A stretch of 64,000 bases of DNA from Mesorhizobium sp. M1B.F.Ca.ET.045.04.1.1 (GCF_003952465.1 NZ_CP034448.1:682001-746000); one strand, 5' to 3'; counted from the stretch's first letter, positions 43,302 through 52,400 are shown. The notes: generated by a model from the letters alone, not told the origin. A program made the numbers and translations.

Positions 43302-44207
43302 ATGGGAAACCGCCCGCCGCTCCGCGCTTTGCACGCCTTCGAAGCCGCCGCCCGGCACGGCAGTTTCAAGGCCGCGGCGGCGGAGCTCGGCGTGACGCCG
43401 ACGGCGATCAGCCACCAGGTCCGCCTGCTGGAAGAGATATGCGGCTGCAAGCTGTTCCAGCGCCGGCCGCGCCCGCTCATGCTGACGGGGGCAGGAGCGC
43501 GGCTGTTTCCCATCCTGCGAAACGGCTTTGATCTTCTCGCCGGCTCCCTTGCCGCTGTCGCCGAGCCGGATGTTCAGGCGCCATTGCGGGTGACAAGCCC
43601 GAACGCCTTCGCCAGCCGATGGCTGGTGCCGCGCTTGCCGAAATGGCGGGAGGCCAACCCGGCCGTGCCGCTGGAGATCATCGGGACGGACGCGGTCCTC
43701 GATCTGCGCGCCGGCGCCGCGGATGTGGCGGTCCGCTATACGCGCCGTCCACCTGTCGGCTTTGCCGCGCACGAGATATGCCGCGATTCCTTCTTTCCCG
43801 TATGCAGTCCCCGATTGTTGGCAGGCGATGGGCGGGCGATTGAGCGTGCTGCCGATCTGTTGCGTTATCCGTTGATCCATTTCGACTGGATGAACCGGGA
43901 TCCGGACGCTCCCACCTGGCACCGATGGCTGGCGACGGCCCGTTCGATCGATCCAGACCTGATCCCGGACAAAGCCTGGGATTTAAGCTTCCGCGAAGAA
44001 CTACATGCGATCGATGCGGTTGTCGCCGGGCAAGGCATTGCGATTTTAAGTGACGTTGTGGTTGGCCGAGAGCTGGAGAACAGTTCGCTCGTCAAGGCGC
44101 ATCCATTGTCCTTGCCGGGCTACAGTTTCTACGTCGTCTGGATGCATCACAGTCCGCGATCCGCGGTGATGGAGTCCTTCCTGGCGTGGATGAGAAGCGT
44201 CCTGTGA
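43302..44207 (+). CDS. LysR family regulator (GcvA-like)
   Basis: 301 residues. HTH: PLRALHAFEAAARHGSFKAA, AELGVTPTAISHQVRLLEE, CGCKLFQRRPRPLMLT, the pattern of GcvA-type LysR proteins. Divergent from the FAD-linked oxidase gene across a 109-base gap that includes an imperfect dyad TTCT...AGAA near 43260-43285. Probably regulates the oxidase; effector unknown. Confidence 0.92.
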   Translation: MGNRPPLRALHAFEAAARHGSFKAAAAELGVTPTAISHQVRLLEEICGCKLFQRRPRPLMLTGAGARLFPILRNGFDLLAGSLAAVAEPDVQAPLRVTSPNAFASRWLVPRLPKWREANPAVPLEIIGTDAVLDLRAGAADVAVRYTRRPPVGFAAHEICRDSFFPVCSPRLLAGDGRAIERAADLLRYPLIHFDWMNRDPDAPTWHRWLATARSIDPDLIPDKAWDLSFREELHAIDAVVAGQGIAILSDVVVGRELENSSLVKAHPLSLPGYSFYVVWMHHSPRSAVMESFLAWMRSVL

Positions 44208-44317
44208 GGCTGCCGAAGCTGGGATAAAGCGCGCCGGATTGACGCGCGAACGAGCCTGACGCGGGAACGATACTATATGCTGCTATCCCGCGCAGAGGAG
44301 ACGGCCAGCAGCATTAA

Positions 44318-44677
44318 TTATTTGAATTCAAACAGCTCAATCAAGTTGCCGGATGGGTCTTTCAGAAGCCTGGCTCGACCGGCGCCGGCTTCGCTGATTG
44401 CTCCTCTGAATTCGGCCCCACCGGCGTTCAACCGGCTGACGAGACCGTCCAAGTCCTTCGTAACAATCATAAACCGGTTCCATCCGCCAGGCTCCGGATC
44501 GCCGCCTGCGGTTCCTCCACTGCCCGCTCCTGGGGCGCTCAAATAGAGCGTCAGATCACCACGAACAAGCGCTGCGAACTTGCCGGGATTGTGCATGTTC
44601 ACTGAGAACTCGAGCTTATCGCGGTAGAATTCGACCGATCTATCCACGTTCGTCACAATGTATCGGATGGATGCCAT
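44318..44677 (-). CDS. VOC (glyoxalase/dioxygenase fold) family protein
   Basis: 119 residues with two beta-alpha-beta-beta-beta units: IRYIVTNVDRSVEFYRDKLE at the start and VSRLNAGGAEFRGAI with LLKDPSGNLIELFEF at the end. The closing E-L-F-E is a typical metal-ligand position of VOC enzymes. Function unknown; members include glyoxalases, bleomycin-binding and fosfomycin-modifying proteins. Monocistronic. Confidence 0.85.
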   Translation of the reverse strand: MASIRYIVTNVDRSVEFYRDKLEFSVNMHNPGKFAALVRGDLTLYLSAPGAGSGGTAGGDPEPGGWNRFMIVTKDLDGLVSRLNAGGAEFRGAISEAGAGRARLLKDPSGNLIELFEFK

Positions 44678-44734
44678 GTGCGCGCTCCGTCATCACCGCG
44701 CAGGTTTATGCGCAAACGCATGGATCTGCGTGAC

Positions 44735-44781
44735 GTTCCACGAGCGCGGTTCGCTGTTTCCATGAAACGGTGAAAGGCTCT
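44735..44781. repeat. Two-hairpin intergenic repeat, left hairpin only (copy 5)
   Basis: Minus strand TAGAGCCTTTCACC...GGAAACAGCGAACC, matching the left hairpin of the copy at 2211. It lies 7 bases after the stop of the HyfI-like gene, where it may help end the operon transcript. Confidence 0.6.
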
Positions 44782-44787
44782 ATGGGT

Positions 44788-45327
44788 TCAGCCCCTGGAA
44801 GCGCCGCCCTTCCCGTTCGCGCCGTCGAGCAGAACGATCAATCCCTTGAGTATCTCGATCGGCCGTGGCGGACAGCCCGGGATATGCAGGTCGACAGGCA
44901 CTACGTCCGAGACGCCGCCCACAATTGCGTAGCTGCCGGCGAAGCAGCCGCCGTCCTTGGCGCAGTCGCCGAGCGCGACCACCCATTTCGGGTTGGGCGT
45001 CGCGTCAAAGGTCCGCTTCAGCGCCTCGCGCATGTTCCTGGTGACCGGCCCGGTGACCAAAAGCACGTCGGCATGGCGGGGCGACGCGACGAAGCGGAAG
45101 CCGAAGCGCTCGATGTCGTAGAAGGCGTTGTTGAGCGCATGCATCTCGAGCTCGCAGCCATTGCAGGAGCCGGCGTCGACGGCACGGATCGACAGGCTTC
45201 GGCCGAGCCGCTTGCGGGCAACGCCGTCAAGCGCGCGCGCCAGCTCGTCGACCGCCGCATCGCTCACCTCAGGCGGATGCTCGGTCAAGGGCGGGCGGAT
45301 CAGGCTTTCGAAGAGGAGCTTGCGCAT
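44788..45327 (-). CDS. hyfI: HyfI-like [4Fe-4S] subunit (NuoB family)
   Basis: 179 residues, homologous to the small subunit of hydrogenase-4/formate hydrogenlyase and to NuoB. All cluster cysteines are present: Cys55 and Cys58 in GSCNGCELE, Cys122 in GDCAKDGG and Cys152 in IPGCPPRP; Cys128 is nearby. So the [4Fe-4S] cluster that would pass electrons to the large subunit can form. Last gene of the operon, 21 bases after hyfG. It is peripheral, on the cytoplasmic face of the membrane arm. Confidence 0.9.
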   Translation of the reverse strand: MRKLLFESLIRPPLTEHPPEVSDAAVDELARALDGVARKRLGRSLSIRAVDAGSCNGCELEMHALNNAFYDIERFGFRFVASPRHADVLLVTGPVTRNMREALKRTFDATPNPKWVVALGDCAKDGGCFAGSYAIVGGVSDVVPVDLHIPGCPPRPIEILKGLIVLLDGANGKGGASRG

Positions 45328-45348
45328 GACGGCGTGCCTTGGACCACG

Positions 45349-46887
45349 TTAAAGATCGTGGCCGGAATAGGAGCAGTTGAACGATTTGTTGCAGAGCGGG
45401 AAGTCGGCGACGATGTTGCCTTCGATCGCCGCTTCCAGGAGCGGCCACTGGAACCATGAGGGGTCGCGCAGGTGGCAGCGCTCGATCAAGCCCTCCTCGC
45501 CGATGCGCAGCCAGGCCAGTATGTCGCCGCGGAAACCCTCGACCAGCGCCATGCCCTCGCGCGGTCCATCCGAGCCATTGTCTGCCCGGGCGATGTCGAC
45601 GCGGATCGGGCCGGCGGGCAGCCGCCCCAATATCTCCTCGACGAGCGACAGGCTCTGCTCGACCTCCCGCACGCGGATCCAGACGCGCGCGTTGACGTCG
45701 CCTTCCTGAAGGACCGGCACATTGAAGGTGAGCTGGTCATAGGGCGCGTAGGCAAGATCGCGCCGCGCATCGAAATCGCGCCCCGATGCCCGGCCGACAT
45801 AGCCGCCGGCGGCATATTGCCGTGCAAGTCCGACCTGAACGCGGCCGGTCGCCACCGTCCGGTCCTGCAGCGACGCGGTGTTGTCGTAGAGTTCGACCAG
45901 ATGCGGAAAGCGCTGCCTGATCTCCGCGACCAGCGAACGGATAGCGCTGGTCCCGGCCTCGTTCAGATCGATTGCAACGCCGCCGGGCACGATGCGGTCG
46001 CGCATCAGGCGGTGGCCGAAGGCGGCGTCGGCGGCGCGCAGCACGCGTTCGCGCAGCACGCCGCAATGCGCGTGCATCAGCGCGAAGGCGGCGTCGTTGC
46101 AAATGGCGCCGATATCGCCGAGGTGGTTGGCAAGGCGCTCCAGCTCGGCCATCAGCGCCCGCAGCCATACCGCGCGCGGCGGTGGCGTGAGCCCGAGCGC
46201 CGCCTCCGCCGCGCGGGCGAAGGCAAGGGAATAGGCAACGGTGCTGTCGCCCGACGTCCTACCCGCGAATTTTGCCGCACGATCGATCGGCGCGCCCGCC
46301 ATCAAGCCTTCGATGCCCTTGTGCACATATCCCAGCCGCTGCTCCAACCGCACCACCGTTTCGCCGCTTGCCGTGAAGCGGAAATGCCCAGGCTCGATGA
46401 TGCCGGCATGCACCGGCCCGACCGCGATCTGGTGGAGGCTTTCGCCTTCCGCCGCGAGGAAGCGGTAGGAGGAGGGGGCCGCCGGCCCACCGGGCCGCGC
46501 CGCCAGCGGATGCAAGACGCCCCATTGGCCATGGTCGAGCCAGCGGCGGGTGTCGGGCAGGCCTTGCGGCGCCAGCCCGAAGAGGTCCGCCGCGGCGCGT
46601 TCCAGCCGCAGCGCCGGCGGGTGGTGCTGGCCGACCGACGGGTAGCGGCCGCCGCGGCAGTCCAGGCTGATCACGCCGATGTTCCGCGCTTCGTCGAGAA
46701 GCGCCATGTGCACCCTGTCCGGCTCCCCCCACAGGCCGAGCAGGCTCCAGCGGCCGCCGGCGAGCTGTTCGACGGCAAGGTTCCAGACTTTCGGGGTCAC
46801 CACCACGCGGCGCCAGGGAGCGTGATGCTCGACCGGGTGGTCGGTCTCGATGAGATCTGCGAGCGCGAGCATGCTTTTCTTGCTCAT
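45349..46887 (-). CDS. hyfG: HyfG-like large subunit without nickel-iron ligands (NuoC-NuoD fusion)
   Basis: 512 residues; residues 1-120 resemble the NuoC-type domain, the rest the NuoD/hydrogenase large subunit. In hydrogenases the first nickel motif reads ICGICGLSHS; here it is R-T-S-G-D-S-T-V-A-Y-S, with Ser212 and Ser215 for both cysteines and Tyr219 for His. At the C-terminus the DPCxxC motif is replaced by DFPLCNKSFNCSYSGHDL. No nickel-iron site can form. The catalytic subunit is thus hydrogenase-derived but not a hydrogenase. ATG 46887 starts five bases before the stop of hyfF. Confidence 0.92.
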   Translation of the reverse strand: MSKKSMLALADLIETDHPVEHHAPWRRVVVTPKVWNLAVEQLAGGRWSLLGLWGEPDRVHMALLDEARNIGVISLDCRGGRYPSVGQHHPPALRLERAAADLFGLAPQGLPDTRRWLDHGQWGVLHPLAARPGGPAAPSSYRFLAAEGESLHQIAVGPVHAGIIEPGHFRFTASGETVVRLEQRLGYVHKGIEGLMAGAPIDRAAKFAGRTSGDSTVAYSLAFARAAEAALGLTPPPRAVWLRALMAELERLANHLGDIGAICNDAAFALMHAHCGVLRERVLRAADAAFGHRLMRDRIVPGGVAIDLNEAGTSAIRSLVAEIRQRFPHLVELYDNTASLQDRTVATGRVQVGLARQYAAGGYVGRASGRDFDARRDLAYAPYDQLTFNVPVLQEGDVNARVWIRVREVEQSLSLVEEILGRLPAGPIRVDIARADNGSDGPREGMALVEGFRGDILAWLRIGEEGLIERCHLRDPSWFQWPLLEAAIEGNIVADFPLCNKSFNCSYSGHDL

Positions 46888-46891
46888 GGCC

Positions 46892-48343
46892 TCACCCCAG
46901 GATGCCGGCGACATGCTGGAACCACGCGACCAGCGGCGCCGGCAGATAGATGCCAGCGGCAAACACCAAGGCGAGATGCGAGTACATCGGCACATAGGAC
47001 GCCTCGACCGGCGCCGTGCCGCCGCGCGGCTCGCCGAAGGCAAGGCCGGTCAGTCGCAAAAGCAGCGCGCCGAAGGCGATCAGCAGCCCGAACACCAGCG
47101 GGATCGCCAGCCACGGATGCCGGGCGAAGGTCGAGCTGACGACCAGGAATTCACTCATGAAGATGCCGAGCGGCGGCAGGCCGGCTATTGCCACGACGCC
47201 GATGACGAGCGCCCAGCCAAGCCCGGGATGGCTTTCGGTCAACCCTCTGATCTCGGAGATCTTCTGCGTGCCCTTGACCTGCGCGATATGGCCGACAGCG
47301 AAGAAGATCGCCGACTTGGTCAGGCTGTGCATGACCATGTGCAGCAGGCCGGCGAAGTTGGCGAGCGGACCGCCCATGCCGAAGGCGAAGACGATGATGC
47401 CCATGTGCTCGATCGAGGAATAAGCGAACAGGCGCTTGATGTCGCGGCGGCGGTAGAGCATGAAGGCCGCGAAGATCAGCGAGGTCAGCCCCATCGTGAC
47501 CATCAGCGGTCCTGGGCCGATCGCCTCCGGGCTGGCGGCGAGCAAGAGCTTGAAGCGCAGCACCGCGTAGAGCGCGACGTTGAGCAGAAGACCCGACAGC
47601 ACCGCCGAAATCGGCGTCGGGCCCTCGGCATGCGCGTCGGGCAGCCATGCATGCAGCGGCGCGAGCCCCACCTTGGTTCCGTAGCCGAGCAGCAGGAAGA
47701 TGAAGGCGACGCTGAGGAGCGCGGGATCGAAATGCGCCGCCTTTTCGATCAGCACCGACCAGACCATCGCATTGGTGCCCTCTCCGACGACCGGTTGTGC
47801 CGCCATGTAGACGAGGATGGTGCCGAACAAAGCGAGCGCGATGCCGACGCTTCCCAAGATGAAATATTTCCAGGCCGCTTCAAGCGCCTCGTGCGTGCGG
47901 TAGATGCCGACCATCAGCACGGTGGTCAGCGTGGCAAGCTCTACCGCGACCCACATCAGACCGATATTGTTCGAAACGAAGGCCAGGTTCATGCCGAACA
48001 TCATGATCTGGTACATCGCGTGGTAGAAACGGAGGTTCGGCGCGGTCAGCCGGCCGGTCTCCAGCTCATGCGCGATATAGGACGCGCTGAACACGCTGGT
48101 GGTGAAGCCGACGAATGTGTTGAGCACGATGAAGACGATGTTGAGATCGTCGACGATGAGATACTGCCCGGGTTCCGGCCTTTCGGTGACGAAGAGCGAC
48201 AGCGCGGCGAGCAAAGTGAGGAGGCTCGCTATCACGTTCACGATCGCCGTCATCTTGTAGTTCGGCATCGCCGCCAGAAGGGCGGCGGCACCGGCGGGCA
48301 CCAGCAGGATCGCGGCGACGGCATCGAAGGAAAATCCGGTCAC
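46892..48343 (-). CDS. hyfF: HyfF-like proton-pumping membrane subunit (NuoL/M/N family)
   Basis: 483 residues with about 13-14 helices. Antiporter-type motifs: WVAVELATLTTVLMVGIYR (Glu on helix 5), KYFILGSVGIALALFG (Lys), GYGTKVGLAPLHAWLPDAHA (the broken helix with Lys), and a second Lys in HSLTKSAIFFAVGH. All ion-path residues of an active pump are retained. The GTG start at 48343 has GGGGAGAG six bases before and overlaps the hyfE stop (GTGA). Inner membrane. Confidence 0.9.
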   Translation of the reverse strand: MTGFSFDAVAAILLVPAGAAALLAAMPNYKMTAIVNVIASLLTLLAALSLFVTERPEPGQYLIVDDLNIVFIVLNTFVGFTTSVFSASYIAHELETGRLTAPNLRFYHAMYQIMMFGMNLAFVSNNIGLMWVAVELATLTTVLMVGIYRTHEALEAAWKYFILGSVGIALALFGTILVYMAAQPVVGEGTNAMVWSVLIEKAAHFDPALLSVAFIFLLLGYGTKVGLAPLHAWLPDAHAEGPTPISAVLSGLLLNVALYAVLRFKLLLAASPEAIGPGPLMVTMGLTSLIFAAFMLYRRRDIKRLFAYSSIEHMGIIVFAFGMGGPLANFAGLLHMVMHSLTKSAIFFAVGHIAQVKGTQKISEIRGLTESHPGLGWALVIGVVAIAGLPPLGIFMSEFLVVSSTFARHPWLAIPLVFGLLIAFGALLLRLTGLAFGEPRGGTAPVEASYVPMYSHLALVFAAGIYLPAPLVAWFQHVAGILG

Positions 48344-49002
48344 CGGCGCTCTCCCCGGTAGTCGTCGAGCGCGCCAACATCGACCGAATCGAACCGTTCC
48401 CGGATGCGGAACAGAAAGACGCCGATGACGATGAAGGCGATCAGGATCGAGAAGGCGACGCTGATCTCGACGACCAGCGGCATGCCCTTGGCGCCGGTAG
48501 CGGCCAGCACCAGGCCGTTTTCCAGCGACATGAAGCCGACGACCTGGCTGACGGCGTTGCGCCGGGTGACCATCACCAGCAGACCCAGCAAGATGATCGA
48601 CAGCGCGAAGGCCAGGTCCTCGCGGGCGAGCGGGTCGGCCTCGGGCGTTACTCTCAGCATCAGAACCATGGAGAGCGTCACCAGCCCGATGCCCGCGAGC
48701 ATGGTCGGGCCGATGCCGACTGCGGTCTCGATGTCGCGATGGATACCGAGCCGCTGGATGATGCGATGCAGCCCGACCGGAATGACGATCGCCTTGAAGA
48801 CCAGCGCTATTGCCGCGGTGATGTAGAGATGATGGGCGTCCTGGATATAGGCCTGCCAGGCCACCGAGAGCGCAAGCACAACCGCATGCAAGGCAAAGAC
48901 GTTGATCAGGGCGAACAGGCGGTCCTGGTAGAGCATCATGAAGGAGACCAGCACCAGGCTGCCGGCGAGCAGATGGGCGATATCGAAGGTGAGACCGTTC
49001 AT
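48340..49002 (-). CDS. hyfE: HyfE-like membrane subunit
   Basis: 220 residues with about seven helices and the conserved MSLENGLVLAATGAKGMPLV near residue 163. HyfE proteins have a NuoK-like fold in their C-terminal half. The ATG at 49002 overlaps the hyfC stop (TGATG) and has GGAG six bases upstream; a GTG precedes it. Its gene overlaps hyfF by four bases. Part of the ion-pumping membrane arm. Confidence 0.88.
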   Translation of the reverse strand: MNGLTFDIAHLLAGSLVLVSFMMLYQDRLFALINVFALHAVVLALSVAWQAYIQDAHHLYITAAIALVFKAIVIPVGLHRIIQRLGIHRDIETAVGIGPTMLAGIGLVTLSMVLMLRVTPEADPLAREDLAFALSIILLGLLVMVTRRNAVSQVVGFMSLENGLVLAATGAKGMPLVVEISVAFSILIAFIVIGVFLFRIRERFDSVDVGALDDYRGERR

Positions 49003-49958
49003 CACAGGCTCCGCGAGACGAACAGCAGGAGCGTGCCAAGCAGCGCCAGCATCAGCGCCGCGCCCAGGAAGTCCGGCACACGGAAGACACGCATCTTGGC
49101 GACCGCCGTCTCGAACACGGCAAGCAGGATGGCAAGCGCGGCAAGCTTGGCGAGATAGGCGGCGGCGCCGATGGCCAGCGCTTTCGGCCCCGCCCCGGCA
49201 TGCGCCAGGCCCCAGGGCAGGAAGACGCAGGAGATCAGCGACACATAGAGCAGGAGCTTGATGAAGGTGGCGAGCTCGATCATCGCCAGATGACGGCCGG
49301 AATATTCCAGGATCATCGCCTCATGCACCATGGTGAGCTCCAGATGCGTGGCAGGATTGTCGACCGGTATGCGCGCGTTCTCGGCGATCGCCACCATCAC
49401 CAGGGCGATCAGCGACATGCCGAGCGACACCCGCAGTCCGACCTCCGGCGAGCCCATGAAGGCGGCGACCGTCGAAAGCTGCGTGGCGCCGGCGACCAGC
49501 GCCAGGCTGAACACGATGAGCAACATCGCCGGTTCGGCGAGCGAGGCGATCATCACCTCGCGGCTGGCACCGATGCCGCCGAAACTGGTGCCGACGTCCA
49601 TTCCGGCCAGTGCCTGGAAGAAGCGCGCGCTGCCGAGCAGCGCCACGATGACGATGAGGTCGGCGGTCCAGCTGAACTGAAGGCCGGCGGCGAATGTCGG
49701 AACGAGCGCCGCCGCGACCCAGGTGGCGGCGAAGATCAGATAGGGCGTCACGCGGAACAGCCAGGAGGCATTGTCCGCCAGCACGACCTCCTTGCGCATC
49801 AGCCTGATCAGATCGCGATAGGGCTGGATCAGCGAAGGTCCCTGCCTTCTCGCCAGCCTCGCCTTCACCTTGCGCACGAAGCCGATCAGCAGCGGCGCCA
49901 GCGCAAGCACCAAAAACATCTGCGCGCCCTGCACGGCCAGCTCGAAAATCACGGCCAT
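49002..49958 (-). CDS. hyfC: HyfC-like membrane subunit (NuoH family)
   Basis: 318 residues, about eight helices. The first loop RRQGPSLIQPYRDLIRLMRK is the conserved quinone-cavity signature of NuoH/HyfC proteins, and RIPVDNPATHLELTMVHEAM is the second signature. It anchors the soluble arm to the membrane arm. ATG 49958 lies ten bases inside the hyfB gene. Confidence 0.9.
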   Translation of the reverse strand: MAVIFELAVQGAQMFLVLALAPLLIGFVRKVKARLARRQGPSLIQPYRDLIRLMRKEVVLADNASWLFRVTPYLIFAATWVAAALVPTFAAGLQFSWTADLIVIVALLGSARFFQALAGMDVGTSFGGIGASREVMIASLAEPAMLLIVFSLALVAGATQLSTVAAFMGSPEVGLRVSLGMSLIALVMVAIAENARIPVDNPATHLELTMVHEAMILEYSGRHLAMIELATFIKLLLYVSLISCVFLPWGLAHAGAGPKALAIGAAAYLAKLAALAILLAVFETAVAKMRVFRVPDFLGAALMLALLGTLLLFVSRSL

Positions 49959-51967
49959 AGCGCAAGCACCAGGAGCAGGATGACGAGGTAGAGGAAGACC
50001 AGCGTCAGATAGCGGCGGATCGTCAGGAACTGCAGGTAGTTCAGCCGCTCGGTGGCGAAATCGATCGCGCCGGAGATCGGCTGGTAGAACGTCTCCCAGG
50101 CTACATCATGGATTTCCACTTTGAAGCGCGCCGGGTCGAGCGCGCCCGGCGCCGGCATTTCCACCGTCTCCCGGGCGCGGAACGCGAAGCCGCCGAAGAC
50201 CCGGCGAATGGGCTGCGCGAAGCTGACGGCGGTATATTGCGCGGCGGGTGTCGCCTCTGCGAAGCCGCATCCCCATGCCGGGCCCCTGCGCAGCGCGTGC
50301 GAGGCGAAGCGGTGAATGAAGAAGGCCGCGAGCGAGGCCGAGATGGTGATGAAGACGAACACCAGCAGGCCGTTGTAGGAGCTACGGCTCTCGGCGATCG
50401 GCACGATCGACAGCCATGGCTGCGCCGTCTGAACCGGCATGCGGTCGCCGATGAGCGAAAGCGCAACCTGCGACAGGCTGTCGATGACGAAACCGGGCAG
50501 GATGCCGGCGAGCAGGCACAAGACCGCGAGCACGACCATCGCCGCCAGCGACCAGCGGTCGACCTCATGCGCTCGTTCCACCACCGCCGATCGCGCCCTG
50601 CCAAGGAAGGTGATGCCGAATGCCTTGACGAAGCAGGCCGCGGCCAACGCCGCCGCCAGCGCCAGCATGCCGCCGACGGCGGGCACGATGACCTTCAGGC
50701 CCCATTGCGGCAGCTCGGGGCTCTGCAATATGGCTTGGAAGACCAGCCATTCGGAGGCGAAGCCGTTGAACGGCGGCAGCGCCGAGATCGAGACGCAGCC
50801 GACGAGGAAGACGAAGCTGGTCACCGGCAAGCGATGGATGAGGCCGCCGAGCTTTTCCATGTCGCGCTCGCCGGTCGCCGTCAGCACGGCGCCGGCGCCG
50901 AAAAACAGCAGGCTCTTGAAGAAGGAATGGTTGAGCACGTGGAACAGCGCCGCGGTGAAGGCCAGCGCCGCGGCCGATGGCATGGCGTTCGCCTTGAAGG
51001 CCAGCGCAAGGCCGAGGCTCGCAAAGACGACGCCGATGTTCTCGATGGTCGAGTAGGCAAGCAGCCGCTTGAGATCCTTTTCCATCAGCGCATGGAGGAT
51101 GCCCAGAACCGCCGTCACGCCGCCGATGAGAAGCACTGCGACGCCGGACCACCATGCCGGCGCGCCGAGCAGATCGAACACCACGCGGATGAAACCGTAG
51201 ATGGCGACCTTGGTCATGATGCCGCTCATCAGCGCCGAGACGTGGCTGGGTGCTGCCGGATGGGCAAGCGGCAGCCAGGCGTGCAGCGGCACGAGCCCGG
51301 CCTTTGAGCCGGCGCCGAGCAGCATGAGGGCGAGCACCGTGCCGGCGGCGAGCGGGCCGGGTTGCGCGGCCCGCATGGCGTCGAACGTATAGGTTCCCGT
51401 CGATCCCGCCAGCAGGCCGAAGGCAAGCAGCAGCGCCAGCGTGCCGAAGCTTGCCATCACCAGATAGATGTAGCCGGCCCGCCTGTTTTCCGCATCGCGG
51501 TGATGCGCCATGACCAGCGCCCAGGAGGCAAGCGACATGAATTCCCAAGACAAAAGGAAGCTGAAGGCGTCGTTGGCCAGCACGACAAGGTTCATGCCGG
51601 CGAGAAAGGCCGGATAGAACGGCAGCACGCGATGCGGCTGGGATTCGTGCTGGCCGTAGCCAAGACCGTAGAGGCTGGTGATGGCGCCGCCCAGGTTGAC
51701 GACGACGAGAAAGAAGGCCGACAGGCCGTCGAGCCGAAACCGGGCACCGATCCAAGGCAGGCCGAGCGGCAAGGTGGCAGTGGACACCTCACCGGGATTG
51801 CCCGCGAGGTGGCCTGCGACGATGACGAGCAAGGCGGCCGAAATGGCGAGCGCCGCGCCATAGACCAGACGCGTCGCCGAGGCGCGCCGGCTGGCGGCTC
51901 CGCCCAGGATGGCTGTCGCCAGAAGCGCGGCGGGGCCGCACAACAGAAGCGCGACGGTCGAAATCAC
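49949..51967 (-). CDS. hyfB: HyfB-like proton-pumping membrane subunit (NuoL family)
   Basis: 672 residues, about 16 helices. Motifs LLSWEFMSLASWALVMAHHR (Glu, helix 5), GAGSKAGLVPLHAWLPLAHP (Lys), and HVLNHSFFKSLLFFGAGAVL, with a C-terminal extension like the long lateral helix of NuoL. Start is GTG 51967, overlapping the stop of the XRE gene (GTGA). It is the first structural gene of a six-subunit operon (hyfB-C-E-F-G-I order); no hyfA, hyfD, hyfH or formate dehydrogenase gene is visible. Confidence 0.9.
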   Translation of the reverse strand: MISTVALLLCGPAALLATAILGGAASRRASATRLVYGAALAISAALLVIVAGHLAGNPGEVSTATLPLGLPWIGARFRLDGLSAFFLVVVNLGGAITSLYGLGYGQHESQPHRVLPFYPAFLAGMNLVVLANDAFSFLLSWEFMSLASWALVMAHHRDAENRRAGYIYLVMASFGTLALLLAFGLLAGSTGTYTFDAMRAAQPGPLAAGTVLALMLLGAGSKAGLVPLHAWLPLAHPAAPSHVSALMSGIMTKVAIYGFIRVVFDLLGAPAWWSGVAVLLIGGVTAVLGILHALMEKDLKRLLAYSTIENIGVVFASLGLALAFKANAMPSAAALAFTAALFHVLNHSFFKSLLFFGAGAVLTATGERDMEKLGGLIHRLPVTSFVFLVGCVSISALPPFNGFASEWLVFQAILQSPELPQWGLKVIVPAVGGMLALAAALAAACFVKAFGITFLGRARSAVVERAHEVDRWSLAAMVVLAVLCLLAGILPGFVIDSLSQVALSLIGDRMPVQTAQPWLSIVPIAESRSSYNGLLVFVFITISASLAAFFIHRFASHALRRGPAWGCGFAEATPAAQYTAVSFAQPIRRVFGGFAFRARETVEMPAPGALDPARFKVEIHDVAWETFYQPISGAIDFATERLNYLQFLTIRRYLTLVFLYLVILLLVLALWP

Positions 51968-52269
51968 GGCAGGCTCCCGCCGAGCCCGGCATCGCCGGTA
52001 TCGGCCGCCCTGGCCGGATCGAAGCCGGCCTTCAGCCGCACGCCGCGTCCGCCGCCCTGGCTGACCGCGCCTTCCCCGATCAATTCAATGCCGGCCACCT
52101 CGAGCGCCGCGATCAGCTTCATCAGCGAATCGACATTGCCCCGGATGATCGAGCCGCTGGCTTCCATGCGCTGGATCGTCGGCACCGACAGGCCGGACAA
52201 TTCGGCAAGCCGGCGCTGATCGATGCCGAGCAGCGATCTGGCGGCGCGCAATTGCGGTGCGGTTATCAC
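51964..52269 (-). CDS. XRE-type regulator heading the hyf-like operon
   Basis: 101 residues. HTH at the N-terminus: PQLRAARSLLGIDQRRLAEL, SGLSVPTIQRMEASG, followed by LMKLIAALEVAGIELIGEG, the common layout of single-domain XRE proteins of rhizobia. The C-terminal 25 residues are Gly/Ala-rich with no fold. Overlaps hyfB by four bases, so it is co-translated with the complex. Two AGGTCTC direct repeats upstream are candidate operators, implying autoregulation. Confidence 0.85.
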   Translation of the reverse strand: MITAPQLRAARSLLGIDQRRLAELSGLSVPTIQRMEASGSIIRGNVDSLMKLIAALEVAGIELIGEGAVSQGGGRGVRLKAGFDPARAADTGDAGLGGSLP

Positions 52270-52300
52270 CGGCGACTCTCTTGTTCAGTTCTGAGATATG

Positions 52301-52335
52301 AGGTCTCGGATCTCCAGCATACATTAAAAGGTCTC
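52301..52335. promoter_or_regulatory. Paired AGGTCTC sites upstream of the XRE gene
   Basis: AGGTCTC occurs at 52301-52307 and again at 52329-52335, 28 bases apart, in the gap before the operon. The first copy is also inside a GAGAT...ATCTC dyad. The spacing fits two operator sites on one DNA face; the assignment is inferred. Confidence 0.4.
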
Positions 52336-52400
52336 ATCGTCAATAAATGATGTTTAAGACATGGATGTTGATGGTGGCGTGGGCGAGGTTGGTCGCGTAG

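Noticed and set aside
46850..48361. 503-codon plus-strand frame across the hyf operon
   Set aside because: Antisense shadow; the overlapping minus frames encode coupled membrane subunits.
44788..51967. Respiratory complex I (nuo) operon
   Set aside because: Order and subunits match hydrogenase-4 (hyf), not nuo; nuoA, E, F, G, I, J and K are absent.
44788..51967. Functional [NiFe] hydrogenase
   Set aside because: Nickel-binding cysteines are replaced by serine in the large subunit and no maturation genes are present.
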